In this document: positions 35,739 to 45,845 of the stretch, one piece after another
How positions within the stretch are numbered: position 1 is the first letter of the stretch
How the letters are laid out: each line of letters starts with the position of its first letter
Assembly: GCA_020635565.1 (NCBI GenBank)
Contig: JACJZN010000007.1
Coordinates: 124,001 to 188,000, forward strand
Reading direction: 5' to 3'
Length of the DNA stretch: 64,000 bases
Source: Flavobacteriales bacterium
GTDB lineage: Bacteria; Bacteroidota; Bacteroidia; Flavobacteriales_D; Parvicellaceae
Translations under genes and position numbers: made by a program
The notes under the pieces: generated by a model
Database searches by the model: none
Told to the model about the DNA's origin: nothing
The model's input: only the letters and a program-made list of their open reading frames with translations

Positions 35739-36806
35739 ATGAAAAGAACAATCTTAATCTTATTTACTGCTTTATGGGTCGTATCTAATAATGCACAAAC
35801 AACTCCAGAGGAGAGGTTTTCTACTTTAAAAGAGAATTACAAAATTGTTTTAGATAAATTGGAAGGAGGAACACTTACACTCGATGATGAGAATTATATG
35901 ATGTGTAGAAAAATGTTCAAGAACATCAATAGCTATGACAAATATACTACTATGAAATTAGAGGAGTTTGTGGAAATAAAGGAGGGTTTTGATCTGATTA
36001 AGCCTCAATTGGAGTTTGGAATGAGTTTTTTAAGTGAGTCTTCCACTAGTAAAAAGGCAATGGAGTTTTCAACTGGGAAGAGCATGTTTTTACACCTCAA
36101 GACGGGAAAAACAACGATTGAAGAATCACTCCGGCCTCATCCAGATCATTTAGACCATAAGGTATTAACCCTCTATTTTGAACATGAAATAGCGGGTACA
36201 TCTATCATCCACATTGATATACCAAAAGATAAATGGTCAGAAAAAGAATACATACTGGAAATACCGCTCCAGTTAGGTAATTCTTTATATAGTGAACTGT
36301 ATTCTCAATTGGGCAGTCTTGAAAAAGGAAAGCACGATTTTACACTAATCTTACCAAGAGGAGAATATGCCTATTCAATTAATAAAGCAGTTCCTAGAAT
36401 TGAGATTCCTTTTGTGCTGACAGTTCAAGACGATTCTTTTAAAACTTTTAAAAACGAAAAATCTCAAGGAGACTTCGAAAACACAGTTTTGGAAAAATCA
36501 GTACTATCAGATCCTGATTTGGAGTTTATGTTAATATCAATTTTCCTAAATGACCATGAAAATTTTAATGTCAAGCAAATCAGTATTCTTGAAGATTGGT
36601 ATGAATTAAAAGATCAAGGCAGATTAACCTATATGAAAATGAATACAGTGTTTGGAGTAAAAGGAGATGATGGGAAGTGCTATAAAGTATATATTGACTT
36701 TGTGCAGGAGAATACGTCAGATGTAGGGGTGAAGTTAGGGCCAATAAAAATTCTGTACACTGGAGCAAAAGAAAAGTATATTCCGATGCCTTGCGAGAAT
36801 CTTTAA
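35739..36806 (+). CDS. Exported protein of unknown function
   Basis: The 355-residue product has a signal peptide ending SNNAQ. The rest is soluble, with helical N-terminal and beta-rich C-terminal parts, and a Cys at the end (IPMPCENL). No family was recognised. It starts five bases after the preceding lipoprotein gene and closes the LytTR-associated operon, which ends with a hairpin and T-rich tract. Confidence 0.65.
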   Translation: MKRTILILFTALWVVSNNAQTTPEERFSTLKENYKIVLDKLEGGTLTLDDENYMMCRKMFKNINSYDKYTTMKLEEFVEIKEGFDLIKPQLEFGMSFLSESSTSKKAMEFSTGKSMFLHLKTGKTTIEESLRPHPDHLDHKVLTLYFEHEIAGTSIIHIDIPKDKWSEKEYILEIPLQLGNSLYSELYSQLGSLEKGKHDFTLILPRGEYAYSINKAVPRIEIPFVLTVQDDSFKTFKNEKSQGDFENTVLEKSVLSDPDLEFMLISIFLNDHENFNVKQISILEDWYELKDQGRLTYMKMNTVFGVKGDDGKCYKVYIDFVQENTSDVGVKLGPIKILYTGAKEKYIPMPCENL

Positions 36807-36823
36807 ATATTTTGGATGTTGAG

Positions 36824-36866
36824 AAATCGCTTGTCTTTATTTTAGACGGGCGATTTTGTTTTTGTT
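36824..36866 (+). terminator. Probable terminator
   Basis: AAATCGCTTGTCT (36824-36836) and AGACGGGCGATTT (36844-36856) form a 13-base stem with two mismatches and a seven-base loop, followed by TGTTTTTGTT. It lies 18 bases after the stop of the operon. Confidence 0.65.
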
Positions 36867-37014
36867 ATTAAACAAGCTAAACAGTTATACAATTGTTGGT
36901 TGTGTAAATGTTACTGCCGGGATATATTCGGAAAGCTTCTGTCAGTTTTTAACTTTTATTTTATTTCTTTGCAAAGACTTTATGGAACTCTAACTCCTTA
37001 ATAAGTGCTTGCGT

Positions 37015-39318
37015 ATGGCTGAAAATTTGGTAATTGTTGAGTCGCCCGCCAAGGCGAAAACTATAGAAGGCTACCTCGGAAAGGGGTACATTGTGAAAAG
37101 CAGTTTTGGACATGTAAGGGATCTTCCAAAAAAGGGAATCAACATTGACATTGAAAATAACTTCTCTCCTAAGTATGAGGTTACTCCAGATAAGAAAAAA
37201 GTAGTAAAAGAGTTAAAAGACCTGAGTAAGAAAGCCAATATGGTTTGGTTAGCAACGGATGAGGATCGTGAGGGAGAGGCAATATCATGGCACTTAGTAG
37301 AAGCATTGGGGCTAACCCAAGACAAAATCAAGAGAATTACTTTCAACGAGATTACAAAAACGGCTGTTACTAGAGCTATAGAAAACCCTAGAACGATCGA
37401 TGTTAATTTAGTAAATGCTCAACAGGCAAGAAGAGTTTTAGATCGAATAGTAGGGTTTGAGTTGTCTCCAGTTTTATGGAAAAAAGTTAAGCCATCATTA
37501 TCTGCGGGAAGGGTACAATCTGTTACCGTAAGACTGATTGTGGAGAGGGAAAGAGAGATCCAGAGTTTTATTCCAACTAGTTCGTACAAAGTATATGCTT
37601 ATTTTCTAGCTGGAGGAAGTTCATTCAGAGCGGAATTGCCAAGTAATTTTGAAACAGAGGCAGAGGCAAATTCATTTTTAGAGAAATGTAAAAACGCCAA
37701 GTTCTCAGTAGAAAATCTAGAGAAAAAACCTGGCAAACGTACACCAGCAGTTCCCTTTACAACGTCTACATTGCAACAGGAGGCAAGTAGAAAATTGGGA
37801 TTCAGTGTTTCCAGAACAATGTCTGTAGCGCAAAAGCTTTACGAGAGCGGTAAGATCACTTACATGAGAACTGATTCTGTAAACCTGTCGGACTTCGCTT
37901 TAGCAAATGCAAAAGAGGCTGTGATTAAAATATTTGGTGGAGATTACTGCAACCCAAGAAAATATCAAAACAAAAATGCAAATGCTCAAGAAGCTCACGA
38001 AGCAATAAGACCTACTGATTTTTCTGTTCAAAGCGCTGGTTCTGATAATGCAGAAAAGAGATTGTATGATCTAATTTGGAAAAGGACAATTGCTTCTCAA
38101 ATGAGTGATGCGGAATTAGAAAGAACAAAGATTACAATTGACATTTCTTCAAGCAATGAGAAGTTTATTGCAACGGGGGAGATTATAAAATTTGACGGGT
38201 TTTTAAAGGTCTATTTAGAAGGCACAGACGATGAGGATCAGGATGATAACGAAGGTTTGTTGCCAAAGATGGAAATAGGTGAGGAGTTAAAGAATCAATC
38301 GATCACTGCTACTGAAAGATATACTAGACCCAAAGCAAGATATACTGAAGCTTCTTTGGTAAAACAATTGGAGGAGAAGGGAATAGGTAGACCTTCTACT
38401 TATGCACCAACAATCTCTACTGTTCAAAAAAGAGGATATGTTGAGAAAAAAGATATCGAAGGACAGGAAAGAGAGTTTGTCTATCTGGAATTGAAAGAAG
38501 GGCAACTTAAAAGAAAAGTTCAGAAGGAAACATACGGAGCTGATAGAAATAAGCTGATTCCTACGGACATGGGGATGGTGGTCACTGATTTTTTAGTGGA
38601 GAATTTTAATAGGATACTTGATTACAATTTTACGGCAACGGTAGAAAAGGAATTCGATGATATTGCAAATGGATTAATGGAATGGACCAAAATGTTGGAC
38701 AAATTCTATAAACCTTTTCATCACAATATTGAAGACACTTTAGAAAATTCTGATCGAGCCACCGGAGAGAGAGAACTTGGTACTGATCCAGTTTCTGGAA
38801 GACCTATTATAGCAAGAATTGGACGTTTTGGTCCGATGATTCAGATTGGAAAGCAGGAGGATGAGGAAAAACCGAAATTCGCTTCGCTTAAGTCTACTCA
38901 AAGTATTAATTCAATTACTCTGGAAGAGGCGCTAGATTTATTCAAACTACCTAAAGATTTAGGAATACACGATGGATTGCCCGTTTCTGCAAATGTTGGG
39001 CGTTTTGGGCCTTACGTAAGACATGGAAATTCTTTTGTTTCGATTCCAAAGGGAACAGATCCTTTAGACATTACTTTGACAGAAGCAATAGAATTAATTG
39101 AAACAAAAAAACAGGAGGATGCAAATAAGTTCATAGCTGAATATGAGGATCCTAGTGGAACTATTCAAGTGTTAAATGGAAGATATGGTCCTTATATTAA
39201 GCAAGGAAAGAAGAACTTTAAGATCCCTAAAGATAAGGATGCTAATACACTGTCCAAGGAGGATTGTTTGCACATAATGGCAAATCAACCAGCACCAAAA
39301 GGAAGAAGAAAAAAGTAA
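37015..39318 (+). CDS. topA: DNA topoisomerase I
   Basis: TopA relaxes negative supercoils. From the ATG at 37015 (MAENLVIVESPAKAKTIEGYLG) the protein is 767 residues; the TTG two codons earlier is not needed. The Toprim domain includes VIVESPAKAKT and the acidic ATDEDREGEAISWH motif. The catalytic Tyr lies in KITYMRTDSVNLSD near 290, and IGRPSTYAPTI is conserved. The C-terminus has repeated zinc-less TopoI_C repeats such as GRFGPYVRHG and GRYGPYIKQG. It is followed after four bases by a ureohydrolase-like gene, so the two are co-transcribed. Confidence 0.97.
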   Translation: MAENLVIVESPAKAKTIEGYLGKGYIVKSSFGHVRDLPKKGINIDIENNFSPKYEVTPDKKKVVKELKDLSKKANMVWLATDEDREGEAISWHLVEALGLTQDKIKRITFNEITKTAVTRAIENPRTIDVNLVNAQQARRVLDRIVGFELSPVLWKKVKPSLSAGRVQSVTVRLIVEREREIQSFIPTSSYKVYAYFLAGGSSFRAELPSNFETEAEANSFLEKCKNAKFSVENLEKKPGKRTPAVPFTTSTLQQEASRKLGFSVSRTMSVAQKLYESGKITYMRTDSVNLSDFALANAKEAVIKIFGGDYCNPRKYQNKNANAQEAHEAIRPTDFSVQSAGSDNAEKRLYDLIWKRTIASQMSDAELERTKITIDISSSNEKFIATGEIIKFDGFLKVYLEGTDDEDQDDNEGLLPKMEIGEELKNQSITATERYTRPKARYTEASLVKQLEEKGIGRPSTYAPTISTVQKRGYVEKKDIEGQEREFVYLELKEGQLKRKVQKETYGADRNKLIPTDMGMVVTDFLVENFNRILDYNFTATVEKEFDDIANGLMEWTKMLDKFYKPFHHNIEDTLENSDRATGERELGTDPVSGRPIIARIGRFGPMIQIGKQEDEEKPKFASLKSTQSINSITLEEALDLFKLPKDLGIHDGLPVSANVGRFGPYVRHGNSFVSIPKGTDPLDITLTEAIELIETKKQEDANKFIAEYEDPSGTIQVLNGRYGPYIKQGKKNFKIPKDKDANTLSKEDCLHIMANQPAPKGRRKK

Positions 39319-39322
39319 GGAA

Positions 39323-40474
39323 ATGAATTTGGATATTTATTTTCAGCCACTAGAGCCTGGCAATTATATTGACGATATGCTTGGTGATCTTACTAGTTTC
39401 TATGATCAAGATGGTTTTCCAGAAATTGATAATGCTGACATTGCAATATTTGGAGTAAAGGATTCAAGGGGTGCCGGTGGTACTGACTTCAATGCAGCGC
39501 CAGATGTGATACGAAGACAGTTGTACACATTGTTCCATCATCAGCGTAAAATAAAAATTGTAGATCTAGGTAATATTGTATCAGGGAATAGCATAAATGA
39601 TACCTATCATGCAGTGGCTGATGTAGTGAGAGAATTGAATAAGAAGAATGTATTCACAATTATTTTGGGTGGATCTCAAGACATTACATATGGGAATTAC
39701 TTGGCCTATGAAAAGCTCGAGCAAACAGTTAATCTTGCGGTAATTGATGATTCAATTGACCTTTCCGAAAATGAGGATGAAATAACAAACAAGAACTTTC
39801 TTTCTAAAATAATTATTCACCAACCTAATTACCTCTTCAATTTTAGTGCGATAGGATATCAGACCTATTTTGTAAATCCCTCCGTAAAACAGCTGATGGA
39901 AGATCTTTTTTTCGATGCTTACCGTTTAGGAGAGATTCAATCGAGTGTAATGAAAAGTGAACCGATTATTCGTAATGCAGATATTTTAAGTGTTGACGTG
40001 AGTGCGGTAAGATATGCTGAGCTTAACGGAAAGAGGTCATCTGGACCGAATGGTTTTTATGGAGAGGAAATTTGTCAGATGATGAGGTATGCGGGCATGT
40101 CTGATAAACTTTCGAGTATTGGTTTCTATGAGTATTTTTCTGAAAACGACAAGAACAACTCGGGAGCTATGCTTGTAGCTCAAATGATTTGGTGTGTCGT
40201 TGATGGATTTTGTTCTAGAAAGCAAGATTATCCTTTTGGGTCAAAGGATTCTTATACTAAATATCGGATTCATCTCGAAAATACAGACCATGAATTAGTA
40301 TTCTATAAAAGCGATAAAAGTGATCGATGGTGGATGGATGTTCCGTACCCACCTAATCAAATATTAAAATTTGAGAGACATCATTTAGTTCCGTGTAATT
40401 ATGATGATTATAAGGACTCTAGCGAAGGTAAAATACCAGACCTATGGTGGAAGACATATCAAAAGTTAAACTAA
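39323..40474 (+). CDS. Arginase/formimidoylglutamase-like protein with degenerate metal site
   Basis: The 383-residue protein has the ureohydrolase fold order, but the metal motifs are altered: GGSQD at 116-120 replaces GGDHS, IDDSID at 141-146 replaces the DAHxD motif, and SVDVS at 223-227 replaces SxDxD. Two metal His and at least one metal Asp are therefore missing, so it is unlikely to be a manganese hydrolase. Annotation pipelines would call it formimidoylglutamase; a structural or regulatory role is more likely. Its C-terminus contains a conserved aromatic segment (RWWMDVPYPP and PDLWWKTYQKL). It is coupled to topA and ends at a strong terminator. Confidence 0.8.
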   Translation: MNLDIYFQPLEPGNYIDDMLGDLTSFYDQDGFPEIDNADIAIFGVKDSRGAGGTDFNAAPDVIRRQLYTLFHHQRKIKIVDLGNIVSGNSINDTYHAVADVVRELNKKNVFTIILGGSQDITYGNYLAYEKLEQTVNLAVIDDSIDLSENEDEITNKNFLSKIIIHQPNYLFNFSAIGYQTYFVNPSVKQLMEDLFFDAYRLGEIQSSVMKSEPIIRNADILSVDVSAVRYAELNGKRSSGPNGFYGEEICQMMRYAGMSDKLSSIGFYEYFSENDKNNSGAMLVAQMIWCVVDGFCSRKQDYPFGSKDSYTKYRIHLENTDHELVFYKSDKSDRWWMDVPYPPNQILKFERHHLVPCNYDDYKDSSEGKIPDLWWKTYQKLN

Positions 40475-40475
40475 T

Positions 40476-40507
40476 AAAAAAGGGGCTTATTTAAGGCCCC
40501 TTTTTTA
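40476..40507. terminator. Bidirectional rho-independent terminator
   Basis: AAAAGGGGCTT and AAGGCCCCTTTT form a GC-rich stem with a one-base bulge, flanked by an A tract on one side and T tract on the other. It lies immediately after the plus-strand ureohydrolase-like gene and in front of the minus-strand end of the adhesin-like gene. Confidence 0.9.
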
Positions 40508-40527
40508 TTTTCATATTTCAATTTATT

Positions 40528-43032
40528 CTACTCTACAAATACTGTAATTGTCCCGGCTTCATCTTTAGATCCACCATCCCATTTCATTACATAGTAGTAA
40601 ACACCATCACTAACTGGTTTTCCATTTCTTTTCTCACCAGCCCAGGTATTATCATAAGTCTCTGTTTTATAAACTACACGCCCCCATCTGTTATAGATGA
40701 TCAGGATAACATCATCATAAACTTCTGCATAACGAGTGTAAAAAGTCTCGTTTACATTATCTCCGTTCGGTGTTATTACATTTGGTACTGCGCACGATTC
40801 AACAACTAAATTAATAAAGGCAGAATCAGACCCGCATGAATTTAAAGCCACCAACGTGTGTATTCCAGGGTCAAAACTCTGTGCAGCGGTATCCGTTGAG
40901 ATTAACGTACCGCTTGGTCCAAACCATTTATAATTCTCTCCCCAATTAGAATAAGTGTAAAATTGAGCAGTATCATTTTGACAAATAGTATCTTCTCCAT
41001 AAAGGATTGCAACAGGTTCACTAATAAAAGTTATCGTGGCACTTACAGTATCATTACAAACATTGTCGTTGAAGTAAATTGTGTATTCACCATCTTGTGA
41101 AGCAGATACATTTGGATTGATAAAAGTATTGTTCGGAGAGAATGAAATGACAGATGGATCACTTGAGAACCAAGTTCCTCCGCTTACTCCTCCTTGCGAA
41201 GGTACATATGTGTTAGAAAACTGGAAAGTAGTACAAGTTGTGTCACCAGGAATTATAGTTGGACCCTGAATAACCTCTACTGTAATGGTTGTATCATAAG
41301 AACACCCATAATTATCTTCTACCTGGAATGTGTATCCATGAGTACCGATTGATGTAGGAACGACTATAATGGCGGTATCTGTTTCTCCCCAAAGAATTGT
41401 CGGATCCGGTTGCCACATTTCATCTACGATAGTTGGCGCGTAGGTCTCGTTGTTTGGATTCAAGTTGGCAGCAAATGTAATTCCCCAAGAGCAAATCCAA
41501 CCATCATCGATACCAAGATTATCTCTTACAACTAATGTCCAGTTTCCGTTAATAGGACATCCCGCTAATGCCGAAAGAAACGATTCTTCTGGATTATATG
41601 TGCCTGGTTCAACCATACTTCCTGTGCTAGGCCCTGATGCAGCTACGGTATTATAACCATTAACCCATGCCGGAAGTGCACTACCATCTTCTGAAAAACA
41701 ATATTCTTCACATACACCAAGAGAGGAACCGCTATCATTAGCTCCCCCAAGGTAAGTTCCACCACCACCAAATCCACCTGCAACAAGACCATTACCAGTG
41801 TATGAATTAAAGATCACAACATCCTGACCATTAGGACATTGTAACATCATTTCCAAATCGCCTAAGAAGGAGTGCTCCATACTTATACAAAGCTCTACCA
41901 AGTCACCTGCATTTTGAAGTGTTGACCCTGCAGGAAATCCGGAGATCAAGATATCTGTTTGATAGTTCTGTCCTGATCCGTCAGGTAAGAATAATTGGTT
42001 TCCAAAGATCCCGGGAATTGTAAATCCTGATGATACAGCATCTACACCGGCAGTATCTCCAGGAGTAATACCTCCAACTAATTCTGAATATTGACCCAAA
42101 CAAATGTTTGGTTCAGCAGCTTCACATGTAGCAAAACTTGGAATAGTAGAAACTCTGATTTTTGAAGTTAAAATGTCAAATTGAGTTTGAGAGTCTGTAA
42201 CTCTCATTAAAACAAAATAACCGTTTCTGGATGTAGGGGTAAACCAAATGGTGTCACCAGTCATTGTTGTTCCATCACTGAATTCCCATTCAGTGGTGTG
42301 TCCTGTTCCATAAACCGATTGATTATATCCTCCACCAGCATCTGCTCCCATAGAACCGCCAGGTTCATATGGATAAACAGTTTTATTAACAAACATAATA
42401 GAGTCACCCAGACAAACATTCACATAACCTGAATCAGGTAAAGCACCTGTGATCAATCTGTTAGTCATGTCATCTATAATATCTCCTGCTCCATTTGCTT
42501 CTCCGGCACCGATATAAGCCCCACAATGAAGTTCCATTGGTTGCCATGGTGTACCACAAGAAACATTTGCCTCCCATCCAGTTCCAGTACCTGCACCATC
42601 ACTAATAAACTCAACGGTAAGACATCCCGAGGTATTTGCCCAAGATGCAGTAGTTACACCAGCTGAAATTCCAGAAGGGTGTGTCGAAGAGTTTGCAGAT
42701 ACTAGTAATGGGCTCGCTGTAGTTGTACCATCGTATACATTTACAAAATCTGTAGCATCTACATCCCAGGTAAATCCGGCATTAGTACCAAAAAACAAGG
42801 TGATTTTACTTCCTCCGGCATCCGGACAAAAAGTAATAACTTCGTTTTCGTTATTTCCATAGTTGGAACCGGATCCTCCAGTATCATAAAAATTAGGAGT
42901 AGAGTTATCCAGGAAAGAAGTGGCGCAATCACAAGGATTACTCACTCCTCTGTCAGGATCTGATACAAGTATCTGAGCATGAGCAGAAAACCCAAATAAT
43001 GAAATCGTTAAAAGACTAAATAGTTGTTTCAT
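40528..43032 (-). CDS. Large secreted T9SS type B protein with CUB, PKD and P-domain-like regions
   Basis: The 834-residue product has a signal peptide ending SAHAQ. An N-terminal CUB-like domain (about 25-165) shows the FTWDVDATDFVNVYDG strand and CLTVEFISDG. A PKD-like region follows (TEWEFSDGTTM). About 320-520 resembles a proprotein convertase P-domain (LGDLEMMLQCPNG and NWTLVVRDNLGIDDGWICSW). The C-terminus is a gliding-motility-associated sorting domain, with VITPNGDNVNETF and IYNRWGRVVYKTE and a GVYYYVMKW strand. Such proteins are surface adhesins or protease-associated. It follows a small exported protein gene by six bases. Confidence 0.87.
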   Translation of the reverse strand: MKQLFSLLTISLFGFSAHAQILVSDPDRGVSNPCDCATSFLDNSTPNFYDTGGSGSNYGNNENEVITFCPDAGGSKITLFFGTNAGFTWDVDATDFVNVYDGTTTASPLLVSANSSTHPSGISAGVTTASWANTSGCLTVEFISDGAGTGTGWEANVSCGTPWQPMELHCGAYIGAGEANGAGDIIDDMTNRLITGALPDSGYVNVCLGDSIMFVNKTVYPYEPGGSMGADAGGGYNQSVYGTGHTTEWEFSDGTTMTGDTIWFTPTSRNGYFVLMRVTDSQTQFDILTSKIRVSTIPSFATCEAAEPNICLGQYSELVGGITPGDTAGVDAVSSGFTIPGIFGNQLFLPDGSGQNYQTDILISGFPAGSTLQNAGDLVELCISMEHSFLGDLEMMLQCPNGQDVVIFNSYTGNGLVAGGFGGGGTYLGGANDSGSSLGVCEEYCFSEDGSALPAWVNGYNTVAASGPSTGSMVEPGTYNPEESFLSALAGCPINGNWTLVVRDNLGIDDGWICSWGITFAANLNPNNETYAPTIVDEMWQPDPTILWGETDTAIIVVPTSIGTHGYTFQVEDNYGCSYDTTITVEVIQGPTIIPGDTTCTTFQFSNTYVPSQGGVSGGTWFSSDPSVISFSPNNTFINPNVSASQDGEYTIYFNDNVCNDTVSATITFISEPVAILYGEDTICQNDTAQFYTYSNWGENYKWFGPSGTLISTDTAAQSFDPGIHTLVALNSCGSDSAFINLVVESCAVPNVITPNGDNVNETFYTRYAEVYDDVILIIYNRWGRVVYKTETYDNTWAGEKRNGKPVSDGVYYYVMKWDGGSKDEAGTITVFVE

Positions 43033-43038
43033 GGTTTT

Positions 43039-43410
43039 CTAAAGTTCTTTTTTAATTAAAGTTATCGGTTTGATCATCAACATTTTATTTGTTCCAAGAA
43101 GTTTGAAATATTGGTATTCATCCTCTTTCAAATCCACATTAAGTTCAAAAAAATTGATGTTTTCCAAATCAGGAATATTTCTAGCACCGTTAATCGCAGC
43201 GTCTCCTTCTTTTTCAGCAGGGAATGGCATTATCACAAATGCATTATCAATACAATAGGTATTGAAAGCCAGAGTGTTGGCGTCCATTTCGCTTATTTCA
43301 GCTTCCGTAAAGGCAACTAATAATCGGTTGTCGAATGCAGACTGTTGAGCAATACCATTTCCTATAAAAAGAATGAAGAGAATGGTAATAAGAGTAACTG
43401 ATTGTTTCAT
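43039..43410 (-). CDS. Small exported protein of unknown function
   Basis: The 123-residue protein has a signal peptide ending NGIAQQ and a compact soluble body with two Cys-free ends and a Lys-rich C-terminus (TLIKKEL). No family was recognised. It lies directly upstream of the large T9SS type B protein gene on the same strand (six bases), so it may assist or accompany it. Confidence 0.65.
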   Translation of the reverse strand: MKQSVTLITILFILFIGNGIAQQSAFDNRLLVAFTEAEISEMDANTLAFNTYCIDNAFVIMPFPAEKEGDAAINGARNIPDLENINFFELNVDLKEDEYQYFKLLGTNKMLMIKPITLIKKEL

Positions 43411-43509
43411 TTTTCTTGTATTTCTTGGACTTACAAAGTTAGTATAAATTAAATTTTTATTAAAACATTTTGAACAGAATCCTTGAAATCCAAACGTTAT
43501 TTAAAAGTT

Positions 43510-43539
43510 TTGTTCCTTCTTGCGAAATGTCTACTTTTA
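43510..43539 (+). promoter_or_regulatory. Candidate promoter of the transketolase operon
   Basis: TTG at 43510-43512 and TACTTTTA at 43532-43539 are separated by 19 bases; the second differs from the TAnnTTTG -7 consensus only at the last base. It lies 25 bases before the transketolase start. Confidence 0.45.
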
Positions 43540-43563
43540 CTGACGAAAAATTAGCTTTCAAGG

Positions 43564-44412
43564 ATGCACGAACAAACAAAAGAATTACAGGATTTTGCTT
43601 CTCAAGTAAGAAGAGATATCGTTAGAATGGTACATGCTGTTCAATCAGGACACCCAGGTGGATCGCTTGGTTGCGCGGATTATTTTACCTGCTTGTATAA
43701 AAGAATATTAAACCATAATCCATCGGATTTTAAAATGGATGGAATTGGAGAAGACCTATTCTTCTTGTCAAATGGACATATATCTCCGGTGTTTTACAGC
43801 GTATTGGCTAGAGTGGGATACTTTCCTGTGGATGAATTGAAAACGTTCAGAAAATTAAACTCTCGCTTGCAGGGGCATCCAACAACGCATGAAGGTTTAC
43901 CTGGAGTAAGAATAGCATCTGGATCCTTAGGCCAAGGACTTTCAGTAGCCGTTGGTTCAGCATTGGCAAAGAAATTAAACAATGATAAAGGCCTTGTATA
44001 TACTTTACATGGAGATGGAGAGATTCAAGAAGGTCAAATCTGGGAAGCGGCTATGTATGCAGCCGGAAATAAAGTAGACAATATAATTTCAACGATTGAT
44101 TACAATCACAAGCAGATTGATGGTGATATTGATGATGTCCTCCCGTTAGGAGACCTTAGAGCAAAATGGGAAGCATTTGGCTGGTTAGTTATTGAAATGA
44201 ATGGGCATGACATGGAAGATATTTTATCAACCATGGCGGAAGCAAAAAGTTTGACTGGTCATGGTAAACCAGTAATGATTATCATGAAAACAGAAATGGG
44301 TCAGGGTGTTGATTTCATGATGGGAACTCATAAATGGCATGGATCACCCCCAAACGATGATCAATTGGCATCAGCATTGGGACAGCTGAAAGAAACTTTA
44401 GGAGATTATTAA
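43564..44412 (+). CDS. Transketolase, N-terminal subunit
   Basis: This is the thiamine-diphosphate-binding half of transketolase, which transfers two-carbon units in the pentose phosphate pathway. The 282-residue protein has AVQSGHPGGSLGCADY near 22-37, SNGHISPVFYS, and the ThDP/metal motif HGDGEIQEGQIWEA near 155-168 ending with the DYNHKQIDG loop. The Pyr-binding half is encoded separately at 45846-46799, with a VWA gene lying between. A complete enzyme needs both subunits. Confidence 0.95.
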   Translation: MHEQTKELQDFASQVRRDIVRMVHAVQSGHPGGSLGCADYFTCLYKRILNHNPSDFKMDGIGEDLFFLSNGHISPVFYSVLARVGYFPVDELKTFRKLNSRLQGHPTTHEGLPGVRIASGSLGQGLSVAVGSALAKKLNNDKGLVYTLHGDGEIQEGQIWEAAMYAAGNKVDNIISTIDYNHKQIDGDIDDVLPLGDLRAKWEAFGWLVIEMNGHDMEDILSTMAEAKSLTGHGKPVMIIMKTEMGQGVDFMMGTHKWHGSPPNDDQLASALGQLKETLGDY

Positions 44413-44453
44413 CTTTTGGAATCATTATTGGTTATAGATTCTAAAAAGATCGA

Positions 44454-45830
44454 ATGAAAAACGTTTTATTAATAGCATTTCTGTCAATTTTCTCATTAAG
44501 TAACTTGTTTGCGCAGGATAATGGAGAGAAAATTCGCATTCTTTTCATTTTTGATGCTTCAAATAGTATGAACGCCCAGTGGCAAAACTCAAGTAAAATT
44601 AAAGTTGCCAGAGAACTGATGCTTCAAACATTAGATAGCCTCAAATATCTTGAGAATGTTGAAGTCGCGCTAAGATTATATGGACATCAAACGAAGATAA
44701 TGCCAGGCAAACAGGATTGTAGTGACACCGAATTACGTGTTCCCTTTGCTGATTGCAAAAAGAATGTTCCTTTGATCAAGGATGAATTAAGAGGGTTGGA
44801 ATGTAAGGGAACAACTCCAATTGCATTGTCTTTGGAACAGGCTGGAAATATGGATTTTCCAGATTGTGATAATTGCAGAAATGTGATTATCCTGATTACA
44901 GATGGGATAGAGGCTTGTGATGGAGATCCTTGTGCGGTGGCAAAGGCCCTACGTTCTAAAGGAATCAAATTGAAGCCTTTTGTAATTGGTGTTGGTTTGG
45001 ACACGAGCTACCTAGGCCAGTTCCAATGCGTAGGTGAGTTTTTAAGTGCAGACACAGAGGATTCATTTAAATCGGTACTTGGGTATGTTATAAGCCAGGC
45101 TGTTAATAATACCACAGTTCAGGTAAACCTTAATGATATTAAGGGAAATCCTAAGGAAACCAATGTCACTTTGAGCTTCTACAACCAGAAAACGGGTAAG
45201 TTGATGGAAAATTACATGCACACGATGAACGCAAGACAAGTTCCGGATACGATTTCTTTAAATCCGATTTATACTTATAAAATGGTGGTTAGTACTGTTC
45301 CTCCTGTTGTTTTGGAAGAAATTAAATTGACACCAGGGAAACATAACATTATAGAGGTTGATGCTCCACAAGGTTATCTTGATCTTCGCACTCAGGGTAA
45401 TCCGACTCAGAAAATAGAAACTAAGTGCATCATACGTCAAAAGGATCAAATGCAGACGATCTACGCTCAATATCTGAACACAAAACAAAAATTGATCGTA
45501 GGTAATTATGATCTTGAAATCTTAACGCTTCCTAGAATGTATATGGAAGATGTAAATATTAAACAAGGGCTAAGCACCAAGATTGTAATTCCTCAAAACG
45601 GTTATCTTAACATTAAAAAGAGAAATGGCCCCTGTCAGTTGTTTGTTATTAGAGATGGTAAACAAGAATGGGTCTGTGATATTGAAGATAGTTTTACGCC
45701 ACAATCGATTGCTTTATTGCCAGGAAATTATTTAATCACTTTCAGATTAGAAAGTGCCATTTCCACAGCAAATACAATTCAAAAAACATTTAGTATAGCC
45801 CCAGGATACGAAGAAAAAATAGACCTTTAA
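44454..45830 (+). CDS. Secreted von Willebrand factor A domain protein
   Basis: The 458-residue protein has a signal peptide ending NLFAQ and a VWA domain at about 28-215. The MIDAS residues are intact: DASNS at 34-38 (Asp34, Ser36, Ser38), Thr120/121 in KGTTPIAL, and Asp150 in ILITDGIEACDG. The remaining 240 residues form repeated beta-strand units with a final TFSIAPGYEEKIDL. It should bind a divalent metal and a protein ligand outside the cytoplasm. It sits in the same orientation between the two transketolase subunit genes, 41 bases after the first and 15 bases before the second, which is functionally unexpected. Confidence 0.85.
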   Translation: MKNVLLIAFLSIFSLSNLFAQDNGEKIRILFIFDASNSMNAQWQNSSKIKVARELMLQTLDSLKYLENVEVALRLYGHQTKIMPGKQDCSDTELRVPFADCKKNVPLIKDELRGLECKGTTPIALSLEQAGNMDFPDCDNCRNVIILITDGIEACDGDPCAVAKALRSKGIKLKPFVIGVGLDTSYLGQFQCVGEFLSADTEDSFKSVLGYVISQAVNNTTVQVNLNDIKGNPKETNVTLSFYNQKTGKLMENYMHTMNARQVPDTISLNPIYTYKMVVSTVPPVVLEEIKLTPGKHNIIEVDAPQGYLDLRTQGNPTQKIETKCIIRQKDQMQTIYAQYLNTKQKLIVGNYDLEILTLPRMYMEDVNIKQGLSTKIVIPQNGYLNIKKRNGPCQLFVIRDGKQEWVCDIEDSFTPQSIALLPGNYLITFRLESAISTANTIQKTFSIAPGYEEKIDL

Positions 45831-45845
45831 TAGAAATAACCAACC

